From NCBI GenBank assembly GCA_020634165.1, contig JACKCF010000005.1, positions 62,001 to 126,000 on the forward strand: a stretch of DNA of 64,000 nt, read 5' to 3'. Below, in pieces: positions 31,595 to 40,639 of the stretch. Position 1 is the first letter of the stretch; the number at the start of each line of letters is the position of its first letter. The translations under genes and the position numbers were made by a program. Origin of the DNA: Anaerolineaceae bacterium. Lineage in GTDB: Bacteria > Chloroflexota > Anaerolineae > Aggregatilineales > Phototrophicaceae. The notes below the pieces were generated by a model that was given only the letters and a program-made list of their open reading frames with translations, was not told the DNA's origin and ran no database searches.

Positions 31595-32582
31595 CGCCAT
31601 CATGCTTGAATCGCCGTTTTTCATTGTGGGATGTGGCCGCAGCGGCACCACCCTGCTGCGGCGCATGATTGATGCTCATCCGCTGCTGGCGGTGCCAGTA
31701 GAATCGCTGTTCATGATCGACTATTTGCGCGTGCGCGATAGCGTGCAAAATGTGCCCTATAAGCGCCTGATCCTGGGCGAGCATGAATTCAGCGAATGGG
31801 AACTGAGCGTCAGCGAGGATGACCTGGCAGCCTGCAATGGCGTGGTCGAGGTCATCGGCGAACTGCATGAACGCTACGCCGCCAAGGAAGGCGCACAGTT
31901 CTGGGGACAGAAAACGCCGCGTTTTGTACGCTATGGCCACCTGCTGAAAGCGGTCTACCCCCACGCCAAGTTCATCCATGTAATTCGCGACCCACGCGCG
32001 GTCGCGATTTCGCTGCGCAAATCAAATGTGCATCGCAGCAATGTCTATTTTGGGGCGCAGCGCTGGCAAAAAGATGTGCAGGCTGGCATCGATCTGAAGC
32101 GTGACTTCCCCAATGACGTACTGGAAGTCAGCTATGAAACGCTGGTCAGCGACACGGAACTGACCCTGCGCGAAATCTGTGATTTTTTAGGCATCCCCTT
32201 TGATGAGGCCATGCTCAATTATCACCAGCAGCGCGAATCGGCCTATGAAGGCTACCATGCCCAGATTCATAAAAACCTGAATGCGCCACCCAAGCAGGAG
32301 CGCATCGAAGCGTGGCGCAAAGACCTGACTCCGGTAGAAATCGCCCTGATTGAACAGGTCTGCTCGCCGCTGATGGGCGACCTCGGCTATGAACCAGAAC
32401 AGACGGGCACCACCATTCCTGACGATATGATCCGCAGCCTGAAATGGGAACGACGTACCCTGGGCCTGTATCGACAGATTCGGCAGTATTTCCAGGGCCG
32501 GACGCGCCACCTGTTCTACAGCATCTGGCGCAAATATCGGCTGGGCTTACTCAAACAGGATTTTTCGCAGATCAATTTTTAA
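31587..32582 (+). CDS. Sulfotransferase family protein
   Basis: A 331-residue PAPS-dependent sulfotransferase. The 5'-phosphosulfate loop FFIVGCGRSGTTLLRRMI lies at residues 11-28 and the 3'-phosphate site FIHVIRDPRAVAIS near residue 130; ISYETLV-like VSYETLVSDTE follows. The rest, with HQQRESAYEGYHAQIHKNL, is typical of bacterial surface-glycan sulfotransferases. It overlaps the upstream GT2 gene by 8 nt, so GT2 plus sulfotransferase are probably coexpressed; the substrate could be a glycolipid or extracellular polysaccharide. Confidence 0.9.
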   Translation: MPSAIMLESPFFIVGCGRSGTTLLRRMIDAHPLLAVPVESLFMIDYLRVRDSVQNVPYKRLILGEHEFSEWELSVSEDDLAACNGVVEVIGELHERYAAKEGAQFWGQKTPRFVRYGHLLKAVYPHAKFIHVIRDPRAVAISLRKSNVHRSNVYFGAQRWQKDVQAGIDLKRDFPNDVLEVSYETLVSDTELTLREICDFLGIPFDEAMLNYHQQRESAYEGYHAQIHKNLNAPPKQERIEAWRKDLTPVEIALIEQVCSPLMGDLGYEPEQTGTTIPDDMIRSLKWERRTLGLYRQIRQYFQGRTRHLFYSIWRKYRLGLLKQDFSQINF

Positions 32583-32596
32583 GCAGGGAACTCATC

Positions 32597-33316
32597 ATGA
32601 GTGACCATACAGGCCAATCACGGCCTAAAATCATCCTCCTGGCGGGCTTTGGCGACAATGCCCACATGTTTGATCGGCTGTTTGATACGGAACTGCCATC
32701 TCACTTTCAGCTTTTGCCTATCAACTTACCAGGATTTGGGACACCTGCCCTGTCCGGCATCACGACCCTGCAGCACCTGGCTGAACATGTGGGAAGCATC
32801 GCCCTGCAAGAAGAGGCACACATCATCGTCGCTCACTCGGTTGCTTCGATTATCGCGTCATTGGTTGCCAAACAGCATCCGAATCAGATCGACCAGGTCA
32901 TCTCGCTTGAGGGTAATCTGACTGCCGATGATGCCTATTTTTCAGGAATGGCTGCGGACTACGACACACCAGCCGATTTTCGGGCAGCATTTTTGCAGCA
33001 GTTGGACGCAATGGCAGAAAGAAACAAGGATGTTGTTCGCTATCGGGATGCAGTCGCACAGGCTGATCCTGATGCGCTGTGGCAGCTCGGTTGTGATGCG
33101 CGCCGATTTTCCGACGAAAATGTGCCCGGTGAACTACTGCTGGCAGCAAAAGATGTCCTCTATGTCTACAATCCAGACAATTGTCCGGCCAGTTCGCTGT
33201 CATGGCTGCAAACACATCCGATGCCCGTAATTCTCGTACCAGGGGCCAGCCACGCCATTCCCGTTGACCAGCCGGACGTACTGGCAAAAATCATCATCGA
33301 CCATGTACGCGAATAG
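32597..33316 (+). CDS. Alpha/beta hydrolase
   Basis: A 239-residue cytoplasmic hydrolase: KIILLAGFGDNAHMFDRLF at the oxyanion-hole region, nucleophile S81 in AHSVASI (the usual G-x-S-x-G elbow is A-H-S-V-A), and H in GASHAIPVDQPDVL near residue 220. RBS GGGAA (32586-32590) precedes the ATG at 32597, 14 nt after the sulfotransferase stop. The substrate is unknown; placement with GT2 and sulfotransferase genes could imply lipid or ester processing but may be accidental. Confidence 0.85.
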   Translation: MSDHTGQSRPKIILLAGFGDNAHMFDRLFDTELPSHFQLLPINLPGFGTPALSGITTLQHLAEHVGSIALQEEAHIIVAHSVASIIASLVAKQHPNQIDQVISLEGNLTADDAYFSGMAADYDTPADFRAAFLQQLDAMAERNKDVVRYRDAVAQADPDALWQLGCDARRFSDENVPGELLLAAKDVLYVYNPDNCPASSLSWLQTHPMPVILVPGASHAIPVDQPDVLAKIIIDHVRE

Positions 33317-33328
33317 CGTCTACCTACT

Positions 33329-34402
33329 TTATAAGACCTCGATTTTATCAACAGGCAGGCCCATAAAATCGGCATAGATGGATGCCTGTTCGCTGGCTTT
33401 TTTGGCCAGCCGGACCTTTGGCTCAAACAGCTTAATCGTAAAATCGACCGCCTTCTTCTTGAGTTTGCGCTTCCATACACCAACAACCAGGCCATTTTCC
33501 ACGATGAAGGGCATGAACATGCCGTTATTGCCAGGGACGATTTTGTCTGCGTGGGCTTCAGGCACGACCATGCTGCGATCTTTGTAACCCAACAGAAACT
33601 CGTCAAAGCCAGCCAGCAGGTAAATGCCATCATCGCCAGCGAAATCGGCTACATCCTGAGTGAGCCAGTAAGTTGTGCTGTCGATTTCCTGGGTGACAAG
33701 CTGTGCAGACGCCCGTTCAATGCCGCGTCGTGCTTCCGTCAGGGTGATGCCTGCCCACCGCGCGAGGTCGTACTCCGTAGCCGGACCGTGACTGATGAAA
33801 AAGCGTTCAGCCAGTTCGCTGAGGGCGTCGTCGCCTTGCAGCACACGCAAATTGGGCACCCATTGGTCGAGCAAGACAAACGTCTGTTCCTTGCCTTCCA
33901 TCGGCCCAATGCAGACCGTACCGCGCTGCGCATAGTGCGTCAGAACATGGTAGCCGCGCTGACCATGCATGGAGATACCGCGATCTTCGATATTCTGGAG
34001 AACGTCACTGCGGGTCAGGCGACCTTCTGCCAGCACCTCTTTGAGGATGTCGCCACACCGTGCAATCGCTTCGTCGTCGAGGTCCAACTGGCCTCGACGG
34101 CGGGCACGGCCTGTTTCCAGACGGATAGCGCAAAGCTCCGTTATCCAGCGGGCATCCTCAGCCGGAACGAAATGAATCGTGCCGCGCATGGGCCAGGTCC
34201 GCAGAATTTTGCCATCGGCAATGGCCTGTTCAACATCCACGACGGTGCCGGACTGCATGCGCGTACCAATCGCCCATAGGGATTGGCCATAGTCCTGAGC
34301 CTGCATAGCGCCCATCCAGCGGACGACATCTGCGGCAGTCGCAAAGTGACCACCACATATTCGCTGACTGTAGAGCCGCATCTGACCGATTTGTGGATTC
34401 AT
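33329..34402 (-). CDS. Winged helix DNA-binding domain-containing protein (AlkZ/YcaQ-related, HTH_42)
   Basis: A 357-residue protein of the HTH_42 superfamily of DNA glycosylase-like proteins. MRLYSQRICGGHFATAADVVRWMGAMQAQDY and TWPMRGTIHFVPAEDARWI are the family start; LLDQWVPNLRVLQGDDAL, GPATEYDLARWAGITLTEARRGIE and YLLAGFDEFLLGYKDRS follow. AlkZ/AlkX relatives unhook crosslinked bases, but this actinobacterial/Chloroflexi subfamily is uncharacterised. GGGGGATG upstream supports the ATG at 34402. It overlaps no neighbour and ends 12 nt from the convergent hydrolase gene. A second, different family member lies at 54893-56146. Confidence 0.87.
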   Translation of the reverse strand: MNPQIGQMRLYSQRICGGHFATAADVVRWMGAMQAQDYGQSLWAIGTRMQSGTVVDVEQAIADGKILRTWPMRGTIHFVPAEDARWITELCAIRLETGRARRRGQLDLDDEAIARCGDILKEVLAEGRLTRSDVLQNIEDRGISMHGQRGYHVLTHYAQRGTVCIGPMEGKEQTFVLLDQWVPNLRVLQGDDALSELAERFFISHGPATEYDLARWAGITLTEARRGIERASAQLVTQEIDSTTYWLTQDVADFAGDDGIYLLAGFDEFLLGYKDRSMVVPEAHADKIVPGNNGMFMPFIVENGLVVGVWKRKLKKKAVDFTIKLFEPKVRLAKKASEQASIYADFMGLPVDKIEVL

Positions 34403-34478
34403 GGCATCCCCCGATTGATGTGAATCAGCGGCAGGATTATGCCATATGATTTGCGACACCTGTCCAGGGTGGCTATGG

Positions 34479-35537
34479 CTACTGGCGAGCGACTTGCAGC
34501 GCATCTATAAGCTGTTGTAGTGGAATACCTAATCGCTGTGCCGCAGCAGAAAAATCTGGGGGTGGATCGCCAAGCGCTTGCTGCAACTGTTGTTGGGTGA
34601 TGCCCAATTCCCTTGCTGCAATCGCAAGATCAGGTCGGTTGTCATTTGTGTTTGTCGACGTTTGCGAACGGCCAGTGCCCCCTGGCCCAGACCAGCCCTG
34701 CCCTGGCGTGCCACTCCAACACATGGGCACACGCGGGAAATTCTCTGTCAGAACATAGTAGTAGGTGCCATCAGGATATTCCGGCGTGACGCCATAGCGT
34801 CCATTACATTGGTCGAGATCCCCACTCGCGGCAATGTACTCCCAATCTTCATTGAAGGTGCCATCATACTCACCCCCAGGACCGCCGCGCCGCATACCTG
34901 TCTTAAGCTGGTAGGACGATTGTAATTCAACCACCTCACTGGTCGGATCAGATGGATTTTCGTAGCTGTAGCGCAGGTAGATCGGGAAGCCATCGGCAGC
35001 AAAGCCGACCAGATGCGGATGCGCAGACAGGGATTCGCCATCAAGCAAAACATCCGGCACACCATGATAATGATAAAGACCCGTTGGTTGTACATGGGCA
35101 TTGTTAAAGTCAAAACCAAGCTGGATGCCACCACCGAACGCATCATACTGCCAGCCAGATTGCGGATCATCGTTGTACCACTCGGCGGCAGCCCGCTCGA
35201 ACGGAACGCCATTGATCGCCAGCCCAAATTTTCCCAGGCCGACCGTTGTCGGAGTGGATGCTATTTCGGGTTCTGCGGGTGCACTCAGTCGCAAATTTTG
35301 TGCACTGATGTGATTGGGATTGCCGGCATTCGGGAAGTTGCCCGTTTCGTGGTCCGGAATCGCGTTGGCTTCAAAATAACGAATGCCATCCTCGACATAG
35401 ATGTGCACCATTGTGCCTGTGGTTTCATTGATGTAAGTATAGTCATCGTATTCTTCTACATCGTGAGCCGATACAGGTGAAGCTGACACATGCGTAAAAA
35501 ATATGGCCACGCAAAACAGCGCCCAAAAAATCTTCAT
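34479..35537 (-). CDS. Secreted YHYH domain protein
   Basis: A 352-residue protein with a Sec signal peptide (MKIFWALFCVAIFFTHVSASPVSA, about 1-24) and the domain's hallmark GLYHYHGVPD with Y155-H156-Y157-H158, HPHLVGFAADGFPIYLRY and GTYYYVLTENFPRVPMC. Members are probably metal-binding extracellular proteins of unknown function. Two C-terminal copies of an 'A..LGI..QQL..AL' helix (about residues 305-350) form a small tandem repeat. GAGGG upstream supports the ATG at 35537. It lies 76 nt upstream of the winged-helix gene on the same strand. Confidence 0.87.
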   Translation of the reverse strand: MKIFWALFCVAIFFTHVSASPVSAHDVEEYDDYTYINETTGTMVHIYVEDGIRYFEANAIPDHETGNFPNAGNPNHISAQNLRLSAPAEPEIASTPTTVGLGKFGLAINGVPFERAAAEWYNDDPQSGWQYDAFGGGIQLGFDFNNAHVQPTGLYHYHGVPDVLLDGESLSAHPHLVGFAADGFPIYLRYSYENPSDPTSEVVELQSSYQLKTGMRRGGPGGEYDGTFNEDWEYIAASGDLDQCNGRYGVTPEYPDGTYYYVLTENFPRVPMCWSGTPGQGWSGPGGTGRSQTSTNTNDNRPDLAIAARELGITQQQLQQALGDPPPDFSAAAQRLGIPLQQLIDALQVARQ

Positions 35538-35769
35538 TCGATTGCCCTCGGCAGGTAAAACCATTAAGTCAGAGGTTCACTATCCGTTGCAACAGCAAAC
35601 ACTCCACACCACTCTAGTAAACAACCATTGTCAAATCGCAATGCGCATTTAAAGAATTTGTAAACTCTCGCATAAACTCATTTATGACGCTTCGGTCACA
35701 ATCAGCCATCATTGATGCTTTTGCGTATAATATGGCCTTATCGAGTCACACACGCCGCCGGAGCCGATT

Positions 35770-36492
35770 TTGAGCCACCCGCCAGACCAGCCGCACATCC
35801 TCGTTGTCGATGACGAAGACGCCATTCGCACCGCCCTCAGCACCTTCCTGGGGCGGCTGGGTTTTATCGTCACGACCGCTCCCAGCGGTGAAGATGCCTT
35901 GCGCCAGGTGGAACATACCGAGCCGGACCTGCTGCTGCTGGATGTCGTGCTGAGTGAAGATAACAACCAGGCCATGAGTGGGCTGGAAGTCTGTCGGCGG
36001 GTGCGCGCGCGGGAGCGCTTCATTCCGATTATCATGCTGACCAGCTATCCTGAATGGCAGGTCGAAAGCCTGGGCCAGGGCGCGATTGCCTTCATCACCA
36101 AGCCCTGGGACAACAACGCGCTGGCCACACAAATCCGCACGACGCTGGCCGCTGTCAGTCGCATTCGGGAAGAAGCCAGCGACAAGAAAAATCCCAATCA
36201 CATCCACCTGGAACCCGCTATCGAGATCGACATGGAGCATTTTCGGGTCAGCCGTAATGGTCAGCAGATCGACCTGACGCCGATTGAATTCTCGCTGTTC
36301 GCCTTCCTGGCACGCAACCCCAATCGCCAGTGGTCGCGCAAAGACCTGCTTGACCATGTATGGGATTACTCCTGGGAGGGATATGCGCGCACGGTGGATC
36401 GACATGTGGCGGCGCTGCGGCGCAAGCTCAAACTGGACCGTGACGAACTCATCGAAACCGTACACGGCATCGGCTACAGGTTGGTGCTATGA
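35770..36492 (+). CDS. Response regulator, OmpR/PhoB family
   Basis: A 240-residue DNA-binding response regulator translated from TTG at 35770 behind a GGAG. The receiver has HILVVDDED (D14, D15), phospho-acceptor D58 in LLLDVVL, T91 and K111, so it can be phosphorylated. The C-terminal winged helix (VSRNGQQIDLTPIEFSLFAFLARNPNRQWSRKDLLDHVWDY, VDRHVAALRRKLKLD...IETVHGIGYRLVL) matches OmpR/PhoB. Its stop overlaps the kinase ATG (ATGA), so the two are coupled as a two-component system. The receiver has an unusual insertion near residues 62-70 (SEDNNQAMS). Confidence 0.95.
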   Translation: MSHPPDQPHILVVDDEDAIRTALSTFLGRLGFIVTTAPSGEDALRQVEHTEPDLLLLDVVLSEDNNQAMSGLEVCRRVRARERFIPIIMLTSYPEWQVESLGQGAIAFITKPWDNNALATQIRTTLAAVSRIREEASDKKNPNHIHLEPAIEIDMEHFRVSRNGQQIDLTPIEFSLFAFLARNPNRQWSRKDLLDHVWDYSWEGYARTVDRHVAALRRKLKLDRDELIETVHGIGYRLVL

Positions 36493-37664
36493 CGCGCGCC
36501 ACACGCATCGGCCTGATCGTGGGCCTGATCTTCTGGTTAATCAGCAGCCTGCTGTTGATCCAGACCACCGAGGGGCCGCTCGTTGGCTTTAAATTCGCCT
36601 CGCCAACAGCACTTGTATGGCTGATTTCCGGCCTGTTGCTGCTGGCAAGCTGGCTGTGGGCATTGTTCGGTGGTGGCAGCGCGACGGTACAGAACGAAGA
36701 TTTCCACCTGCTGCTGAATCGACACATCAATGAACCGGTCCTGATCTGTGATGTGCGCGGACGCACATTCTGGCGCAACGAAGCCGCCAATGCCCTGCTA
36801 ACAGAAAGCACCCTGCCGCGCGATATTTACAATCTGCTGGAACGTGCCCAACAGACGGAACGGGTCGCGATACAGGTCATCCCCCTCGGAGAAGCCCTGC
36901 GTTATTCCGTGCTGGCCCTGCCCCTGCCCCAACGGCGCTTCGCCCTGGTATTTCGTCCGGTTGGCAGCCAGAGTGCCCAGGATACCTTCTACGAAAATTT
37001 CATCCGGCGGATTGTGCATGATATGCGCAACCCGCTGGCGGGCATCATCGGCCATGCGGCCAATCTGCGCTATGCGTCAGAAGTGGACCCGGCCAGTTTG
37101 CAAAAATCGGCAGCGACCATTGAAACCCAGGCGCAGCGCTTGGCACGGCTCGTCGATAGCATCCTGTTCGATGCGCGGCTAGCCTACGTGCCCCTCACGC
37201 GCGAAAAACTCGACCTGATCGACCTGATTGAAGATGCCGTCTTCGCCCAGGAAGAACGCGCCGTCCAGAGCCACCAGAGCATTGAAATTGACGCGCCGCT
37301 GACCGCACCAGCCATCACCGGCGACCGTGATCTGCTCATTCGCGCCTTTGAGAACGTCATCGACAACGGCCTGAAATACGCCGAAGAAGGCGACAATCTG
37401 CAAATCCGGCTGGAACAAAACGGCAGCGGTTATGTGATTCGCTTCATCGATCATGGGCAAGGCATTCCGCCGGAATACCTGCCGGAGCGCATTTTTGAGC
37501 CGCTCGTGCGGGCACCATCCCAGGAGAGCGGCAGCGGCCTGGGATTGTCGATTGTCAAGAAAATCGTTGAGATGCACGAAGGCTCGATTGGCGTACAGAG
37601 CAAGTTGAACCAGGGAACTACAGTCACCATCACCCTGCCCACAGCGACGGAGGACAAGCCATGA
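36489..37664 (+). CDS. Sensor histidine kinase (PAS-HisKA-HATPase)
   Basis: A 391-residue membrane kinase. Two N-terminal helices (about 7-24 and 40-60) are joined by a very short loop, so sensing probably occurs in the membrane or cytoplasm. A PAS-like segment (NEPVLICDVRGRTFWRNEAANALL, 81-110) follows, then H-box IVHDMRNPLAGIIGHA with H177, N box VIDNGLKYAEEG, G1 FIDHGQGIPPEYLPERIFEP and G2 GLGLSIVKKIVEMH. The ATG overlaps the response regulator's stop (ATGA) and its own end overlaps the secreted TPR protein gene (ATGA), linking three genes in one unit. Confidence 0.94.
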   Translation: MTRATRIGLIVGLIFWLISSLLLIQTTEGPLVGFKFASPTALVWLISGLLLLASWLWALFGGGSATVQNEDFHLLLNRHINEPVLICDVRGRTFWRNEAANALLTESTLPRDIYNLLERAQQTERVAIQVIPLGEALRYSVLALPLPQRRFALVFRPVGSQSAQDTFYENFIRRIVHDMRNPLAGIIGHAANLRYASEVDPASLQKSAATIETQAQRLARLVDSILFDARLAYVPLTREKLDLIDLIEDAVFAQEERAVQSHQSIEIDAPLTAPAITGDRDLLIRAFENVIDNGLKYAEEGDNLQIRLEQNGSGYVIRFIDHGQGIPPEYLPERIFEPLVRAPSQESGSGLGLSIVKKIVEMHEGSIGVQSKLNQGTTVTITLPTATEDKP

Positions 37665-38917
37665 AACTAGGCCGTATTTTGCTATTCCTGGTGGTGGCAC
37701 TGCCGATGCTGCTGGTCGGCTATCAGTTGGTGGAGCTGGAAATCATCCCGCAGGCGGCGGTTGAACTCACCCCAGGCGCACCCATCGAGAGCGAACCGCA
37801 AATTCAACTGGTTGCGCCGCAAATAGTCGCCTTAGAGGACTATAACGACGATGCAGCCCTCGAAGTGATACTGGCCTATCCGCATGTGCTATTCCAGCCT
37901 GACCAGACAACCGTGATGCCCTTCGAGCAAGGGACGGATGCCACCTACTACCTCGTCGGCGACCGTGACCAATGGCTGCGCCTGCGCGCCCAGTTCGATG
38001 CCACCTGGCTGGATGACACCTATGGTCAGGGCGTCATCCGCACCGAGGTCAATGTGTTCCCGCCAAATGCCACCGACTGGGAGCAGTGGGCTTACGACGA
38101 ATCCTGGCTGGAAGGCTGGGGACGCTATTTTTACCAGGATTTGCACGATACGAATCTCTGGTTCGACCAGCCTGGCCCCTATAAGATGCAGATCACACTG
38201 TTTATGAACAGCTATCTGGAAGATGGCAACGCCTATGAAGAAGCCCGCACCAACTACGAATTTGAGCTGGTCAATTTCAGCACACCCTCGGAAGGCGCGC
38301 CGGACCTGACCGCCTTCCAGCCGCCCTTCGCGGACACACTGGCAGAGCAAGGCATCGTCCTGAACTGGTCCGCCTGGGATTATGGCCCATGTGCGCTGCA
38401 TTCTGATAGCGGCGATGTCACACCCTTGCTCGATCAAGCCTGTGCCGCACTGGAAAATGGCGATTATGGCTCGCTACAGGAACGGCTCTTTGAAGCGCTT
38501 AATGCCGTCACGGACGAGCCAATGTTGCAGGCCACCCTCCGCGATCAGATCGGGCTGATGGCATTGTTCGACGGCCAGTGGAACATCGCCCAGCGGCATT
38601 TTAGCGAGGCGTTGCAGTTGTGGCAGCAGATCAATCATGTGCATCAGGCGATTGCGACCTTGCACAACCTGGGTGTGACCCTGGCATTTTCTGATCGCCA
38701 TGAGGAAGGCGAAAGTCTGTTATGGAAATCAATGGCACTGGCCAGCACAACTGAAAATTGGCTCGCCACCAGCCTGACCTGGATGCAGTTTGCCGTGTTC
38801 TGGGATGATGACGAGAATCGCTGGAACAATATCGAGCAACTGCGAGATTCCGGCTTTGAACAGGCCGAACCGCTGGAAAGATGGATGGAAACAGCGGAAA
38901 AATCACAGGATAACTAG
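37661..38917 (+). CDS. Secreted/anchored TPR-like protein linked to the two-component system
   Basis: A 418-residue protein with an N-terminal signal-anchor (GRILLFLVVALPMLLVGYQL) and an extracytoplasmic region. The middle, about residues 60-205, is an unrecognised domain rich in W, D and Y (VGDRDQWLRLRAQF, DWEQWAYDESWLEGWGRYFYQDL). The end contains TPR-like helices (DQIGLMALFDGQWNIAQRHFSEALQLWQQINHVHQAIATLHNLGVTLA, about 290-350). Translation starts inside the kinase stop codon (ATGA), strongly implying joint expression and a functional link, perhaps as input sensor or target of the signalling pair. No named family. Confidence 0.8.
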   Translation: MKLGRILLFLVVALPMLLVGYQLVELEIIPQAAVELTPGAPIESEPQIQLVAPQIVALEDYNDDAALEVILAYPHVLFQPDQTTVMPFEQGTDATYYLVGDRDQWLRLRAQFDATWLDDTYGQGVIRTEVNVFPPNATDWEQWAYDESWLEGWGRYFYQDLHDTNLWFDQPGPYKMQITLFMNSYLEDGNAYEEARTNYEFELVNFSTPSEGAPDLTAFQPPFADTLAEQGIVLNWSAWDYGPCALHSDSGDVTPLLDQACAALENGDYGSLQERLFEALNAVTDEPMLQATLRDQIGLMALFDGQWNIAQRHFSEALQLWQQINHVHQAIATLHNLGVTLAFSDRHEEGESLLWKSMALASTTENWLATSLTWMQFAVFWDDDENRWNNIEQLRDSGFEQAEPLERWMETAEKSQDN

Positions 38918-38962
38918 GCCCTCTGGATTTTGGATTCAAGGCAAAAAAACAGCGCACAGATG

Positions 38963-39012
38963 GTAGGGGCAAGACATGTCTTGCCCAGGGTTTGGCATGC
39001 CAAACCCCTACA
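38963..39012. repeat. 50-bp double-palindrome repeat (family B), copy 1
   Basis: Outer arms GTAGGGG and CCCCTAC enclose two perfect palindromes: GGGCAAGACATGTCTTGCCC (20 bp) and GTTTGGCATGCCAAAC (16 bp). The element can fold as a three-way junction. Copies lie at 54130-54179 (one substitution) and 56210-56248 (second palindrome lost). Confidence 0.9.
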
Positions 39013-39062
39013 AAAAACTTCATAAATCAAATGTCATCACGCACGTCAGAAATTTGGAAATC

Positions 39063-39101
39063 CACCTCCCCTTTATCCCCTCGCCTAGAGGTCAGGGGAC
39101 C
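39063..39101. repeat. Short family A-like palindromic repeat fragment
   Basis: 'cacctcccctttatcccctcgcctagaggtcaggggacc' resembles the left half of the 26916-27031 element (CACCCCCATATCCCC...GAGGGGAC). CCCCT-cg-CCT and AGG-tc-AGGGG form a small hairpin. It appears degraded. Confidence 0.55.
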
Positions 39102-39170
39102 ACTATGAACCATGAATATCGTCGTTTCGCTTGCTTAGATCGATTGAGTATCACTTCTGTTGAAGAAAAT

Positions 39171-39185
39171 CGCGCGTTTAGCGCG
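39171..39185 (-). terminator. Terminator overlapping the stop codon of the RibD-like gene
   Basis: On the minus strand CGCGC-TAAAC-GCGCG forms a 5-bp GC stem, followed by ATTTTCTTC; the stop codon TAA lies in its loop. Short, but GC-rich and U-tailed. Confidence 0.5.
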
Positions 39186-39756
39186 TTTTGGTCACCTTGT
39201 ACTGCATATGGGTCGCACTCGGCGTTGGGACACAGTCGACGCATTCCAGCTTAATCAGGTCGTTGCCGATGTGCGCAAAGAGCGGTCGCCCCTCACCTAG
39301 CAGCACATTGGCGACGTGCAGCGTCATGAAATCCACTTCACCCATATGCAGATACTGTTGGCTGACGTCAGCCCCCATCAGCATGATGTCTTTGCCAGCG
39401 GCTTCATCGCGGGCGAGCGCCAAAGTGGCCTCTGCGCCATCGGTGATAAAAACGAAGGTCGCCGCGCCACGCTGGACTGTTTCATGCGGGCGATGCGTCA
39501 GCACAAAGACCGTGCCCTGCATCGGTGGATTATCGCCCCAGGCTTCGTTAGCAATATCGAAGGTGCGGCGTCCGAGGATGCCTGCGCCAATGTCATAGCC
39601 TTCGCCCATCAGGAAGGGTTTGTCAGCATCCGTGCCTTTAAACACCCAATCATGCAGAATACGACCACCATCCCCCAGGCCATTGCAAGGGCCATCATTC
39701 GGCCCAGTCACGAATCCATCAACCGACATCGTAATATCAATAATCACTCGTCCCAC
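39178..39756 (-). CDS. Dihydrofolate reductase (RibD C-terminal-like) family protein
   Basis: A 192-residue protein of the DHFR/RibD fold: IIDITMSVDGFVTGPND at the start, AGILGRRTFDIANEAWGDNPPM, TVFVLTHRPHETV and the NADPH loop DIMLMGADVSQQYLHMGEVDFMTLHVANVLLGEGRPLF. I choose the GTG at 39756 because AAGGGG lies 9 nt upstream; a TTG six codons earlier is less likely. It is a reductase of unknown substrate, distantly related to the 18854-19426 protein. Its neighbour, 58 nt upstream on the same strand, is a double VOC-domain protein. Confidence 0.87.
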   Translation of the reverse strand: MGRVIIDITMSVDGFVTGPNDGPCNGLGDGGRILHDWVFKGTDADKPFLMGEGYDIGAGILGRRTFDIANEAWGDNPPMQGTVFVLTHRPHETVQRGAATFVFITDGAEATLALARDEAAGKDIMLMGADVSQQYLHMGEVDFMTLHVANVLLGEGRPLFAHIGNDLIKLECVDCVPTPSATHMQYKVTKTR

Positions 39757-39832
39757 AGTGATGGGCCCCTTCAACTACAAAGGGCACACAAATTGTGCGC
39801 CCTCATACATTCGCTTGGTGTGGATTGTCAGG

Positions 39833-40639
39833 CTAGTTCAGGTCCCAGGGTTGCGCCTGATATAGCTGGATGAAGTAGCAGATCGCACCCGCTGGATCTT
39901 CTGCGAGGATGAAGCGCCCGGTACCGGTGGCCTCTGATACGGGCACGTGTATTTTGCCCCCTGCTGCCTCGACCTTTTCAGCCGTTGCTTCAATATCGGC
40001 GACAGTGAAGTAAGCTGCCCAACTGGGTGGCATGCCGGCCATCTCACCCATGAGCGGGAAAATACCGCCATTGGGGCGTCCCGCATTCTGGATCAGCCAA
40101 TAATCCCCGGCCTCGCCCATATCCATCTTGTTATAGGTCCAGCCCAGCAGGTCACTATAGAATGTCTTGGCCTTCTCGACATCGCTGGTCATCAGCTCGT
40201 TCCAGCACATGGCCCCAACAGTATTCACCAGACCCGCACCAATGTGGTTTTTGGGCTGCCACAGCGAGATGAATGCGCCAGTCGGGTCCTGGATCGTCGC
40301 CATGCGCCCACTCTCGAAGACGTCAAACGGTCCGGCGATGACTGTCCCACCCAGCGATTTGGCTTTTTCCGCCATTGCATCGACATCGTCAACGCTGATG
40401 TAGTTGTTCCAGACGGATGGCATACCGCTGTCCATCATTTGCTGCTGCATCTGGCCGAGACCTGCCACATGCTGCCCATCTTGCTTGAACATGGTGTAGA
40501 ACTCACCACCACCCATCGGGACTTCTTCCTTGTCCCAGCCCATCACATCGAGATAGAACTTTTTAGCAGCAGCAGCGTCTTTCGATGAATTATCTGCCCA
40601 GGAAAAATGGCCTTGCGGGTATTTGGTAACGGTATACAT
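39833..40639 (-). CDS. VOC family protein with two glyoxalase-like domains
   Basis: A 268-residue protein with two vicinal-oxygen-chelate modules. Module 1, about residues 8-125 (GHFSWADNSSKDAAAAKKFYLDVMGWDKEE... GAFISLWQPKNHIG), is followed by module 2, about 140-265 (CWNELMTSDVEKAKTFYSDLLGWTYNKMD... GAICYFIQLYQAQ). The paired domains resemble the CFP-30B/hydroxylase-like VOC proteins of actinobacteria. It could be a metal-dependent glyoxalase/dioxygenase-like enzyme or a resistance protein; metal ligands vary across the family. GAGGAG precedes the ATG. Confidence 0.9.
   Translation of the reverse strand: MYTVTKYPQGHFSWADNSSKDAAAAKKFYLDVMGWDKEEVPMGGGEFYTMFKQDGQHVAGLGQMQQQMMDSGMPSVWNNYISVDDVDAMAEKAKSLGGTVIAGPFDVFESGRMATIQDPTGAFISLWQPKNHIGAGLVNTVGAMCWNELMTSDVEKAKTFYSDLLGWTYNKMDMGEAGDYWLIQNAGRPNGGIFPLMGEMAGMPPSWAAYFTVADIEATAEKVEAAGGKIHVPVSEATGTGRFILAEDPAGAICYFIQLYQAQPWDLN

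Noticed and set aside
35685..35698. A TGAC-N6-GTCA partial palindrome near the response regulator
   Set aside because: Four-base arms are too short to distinguish from chance.
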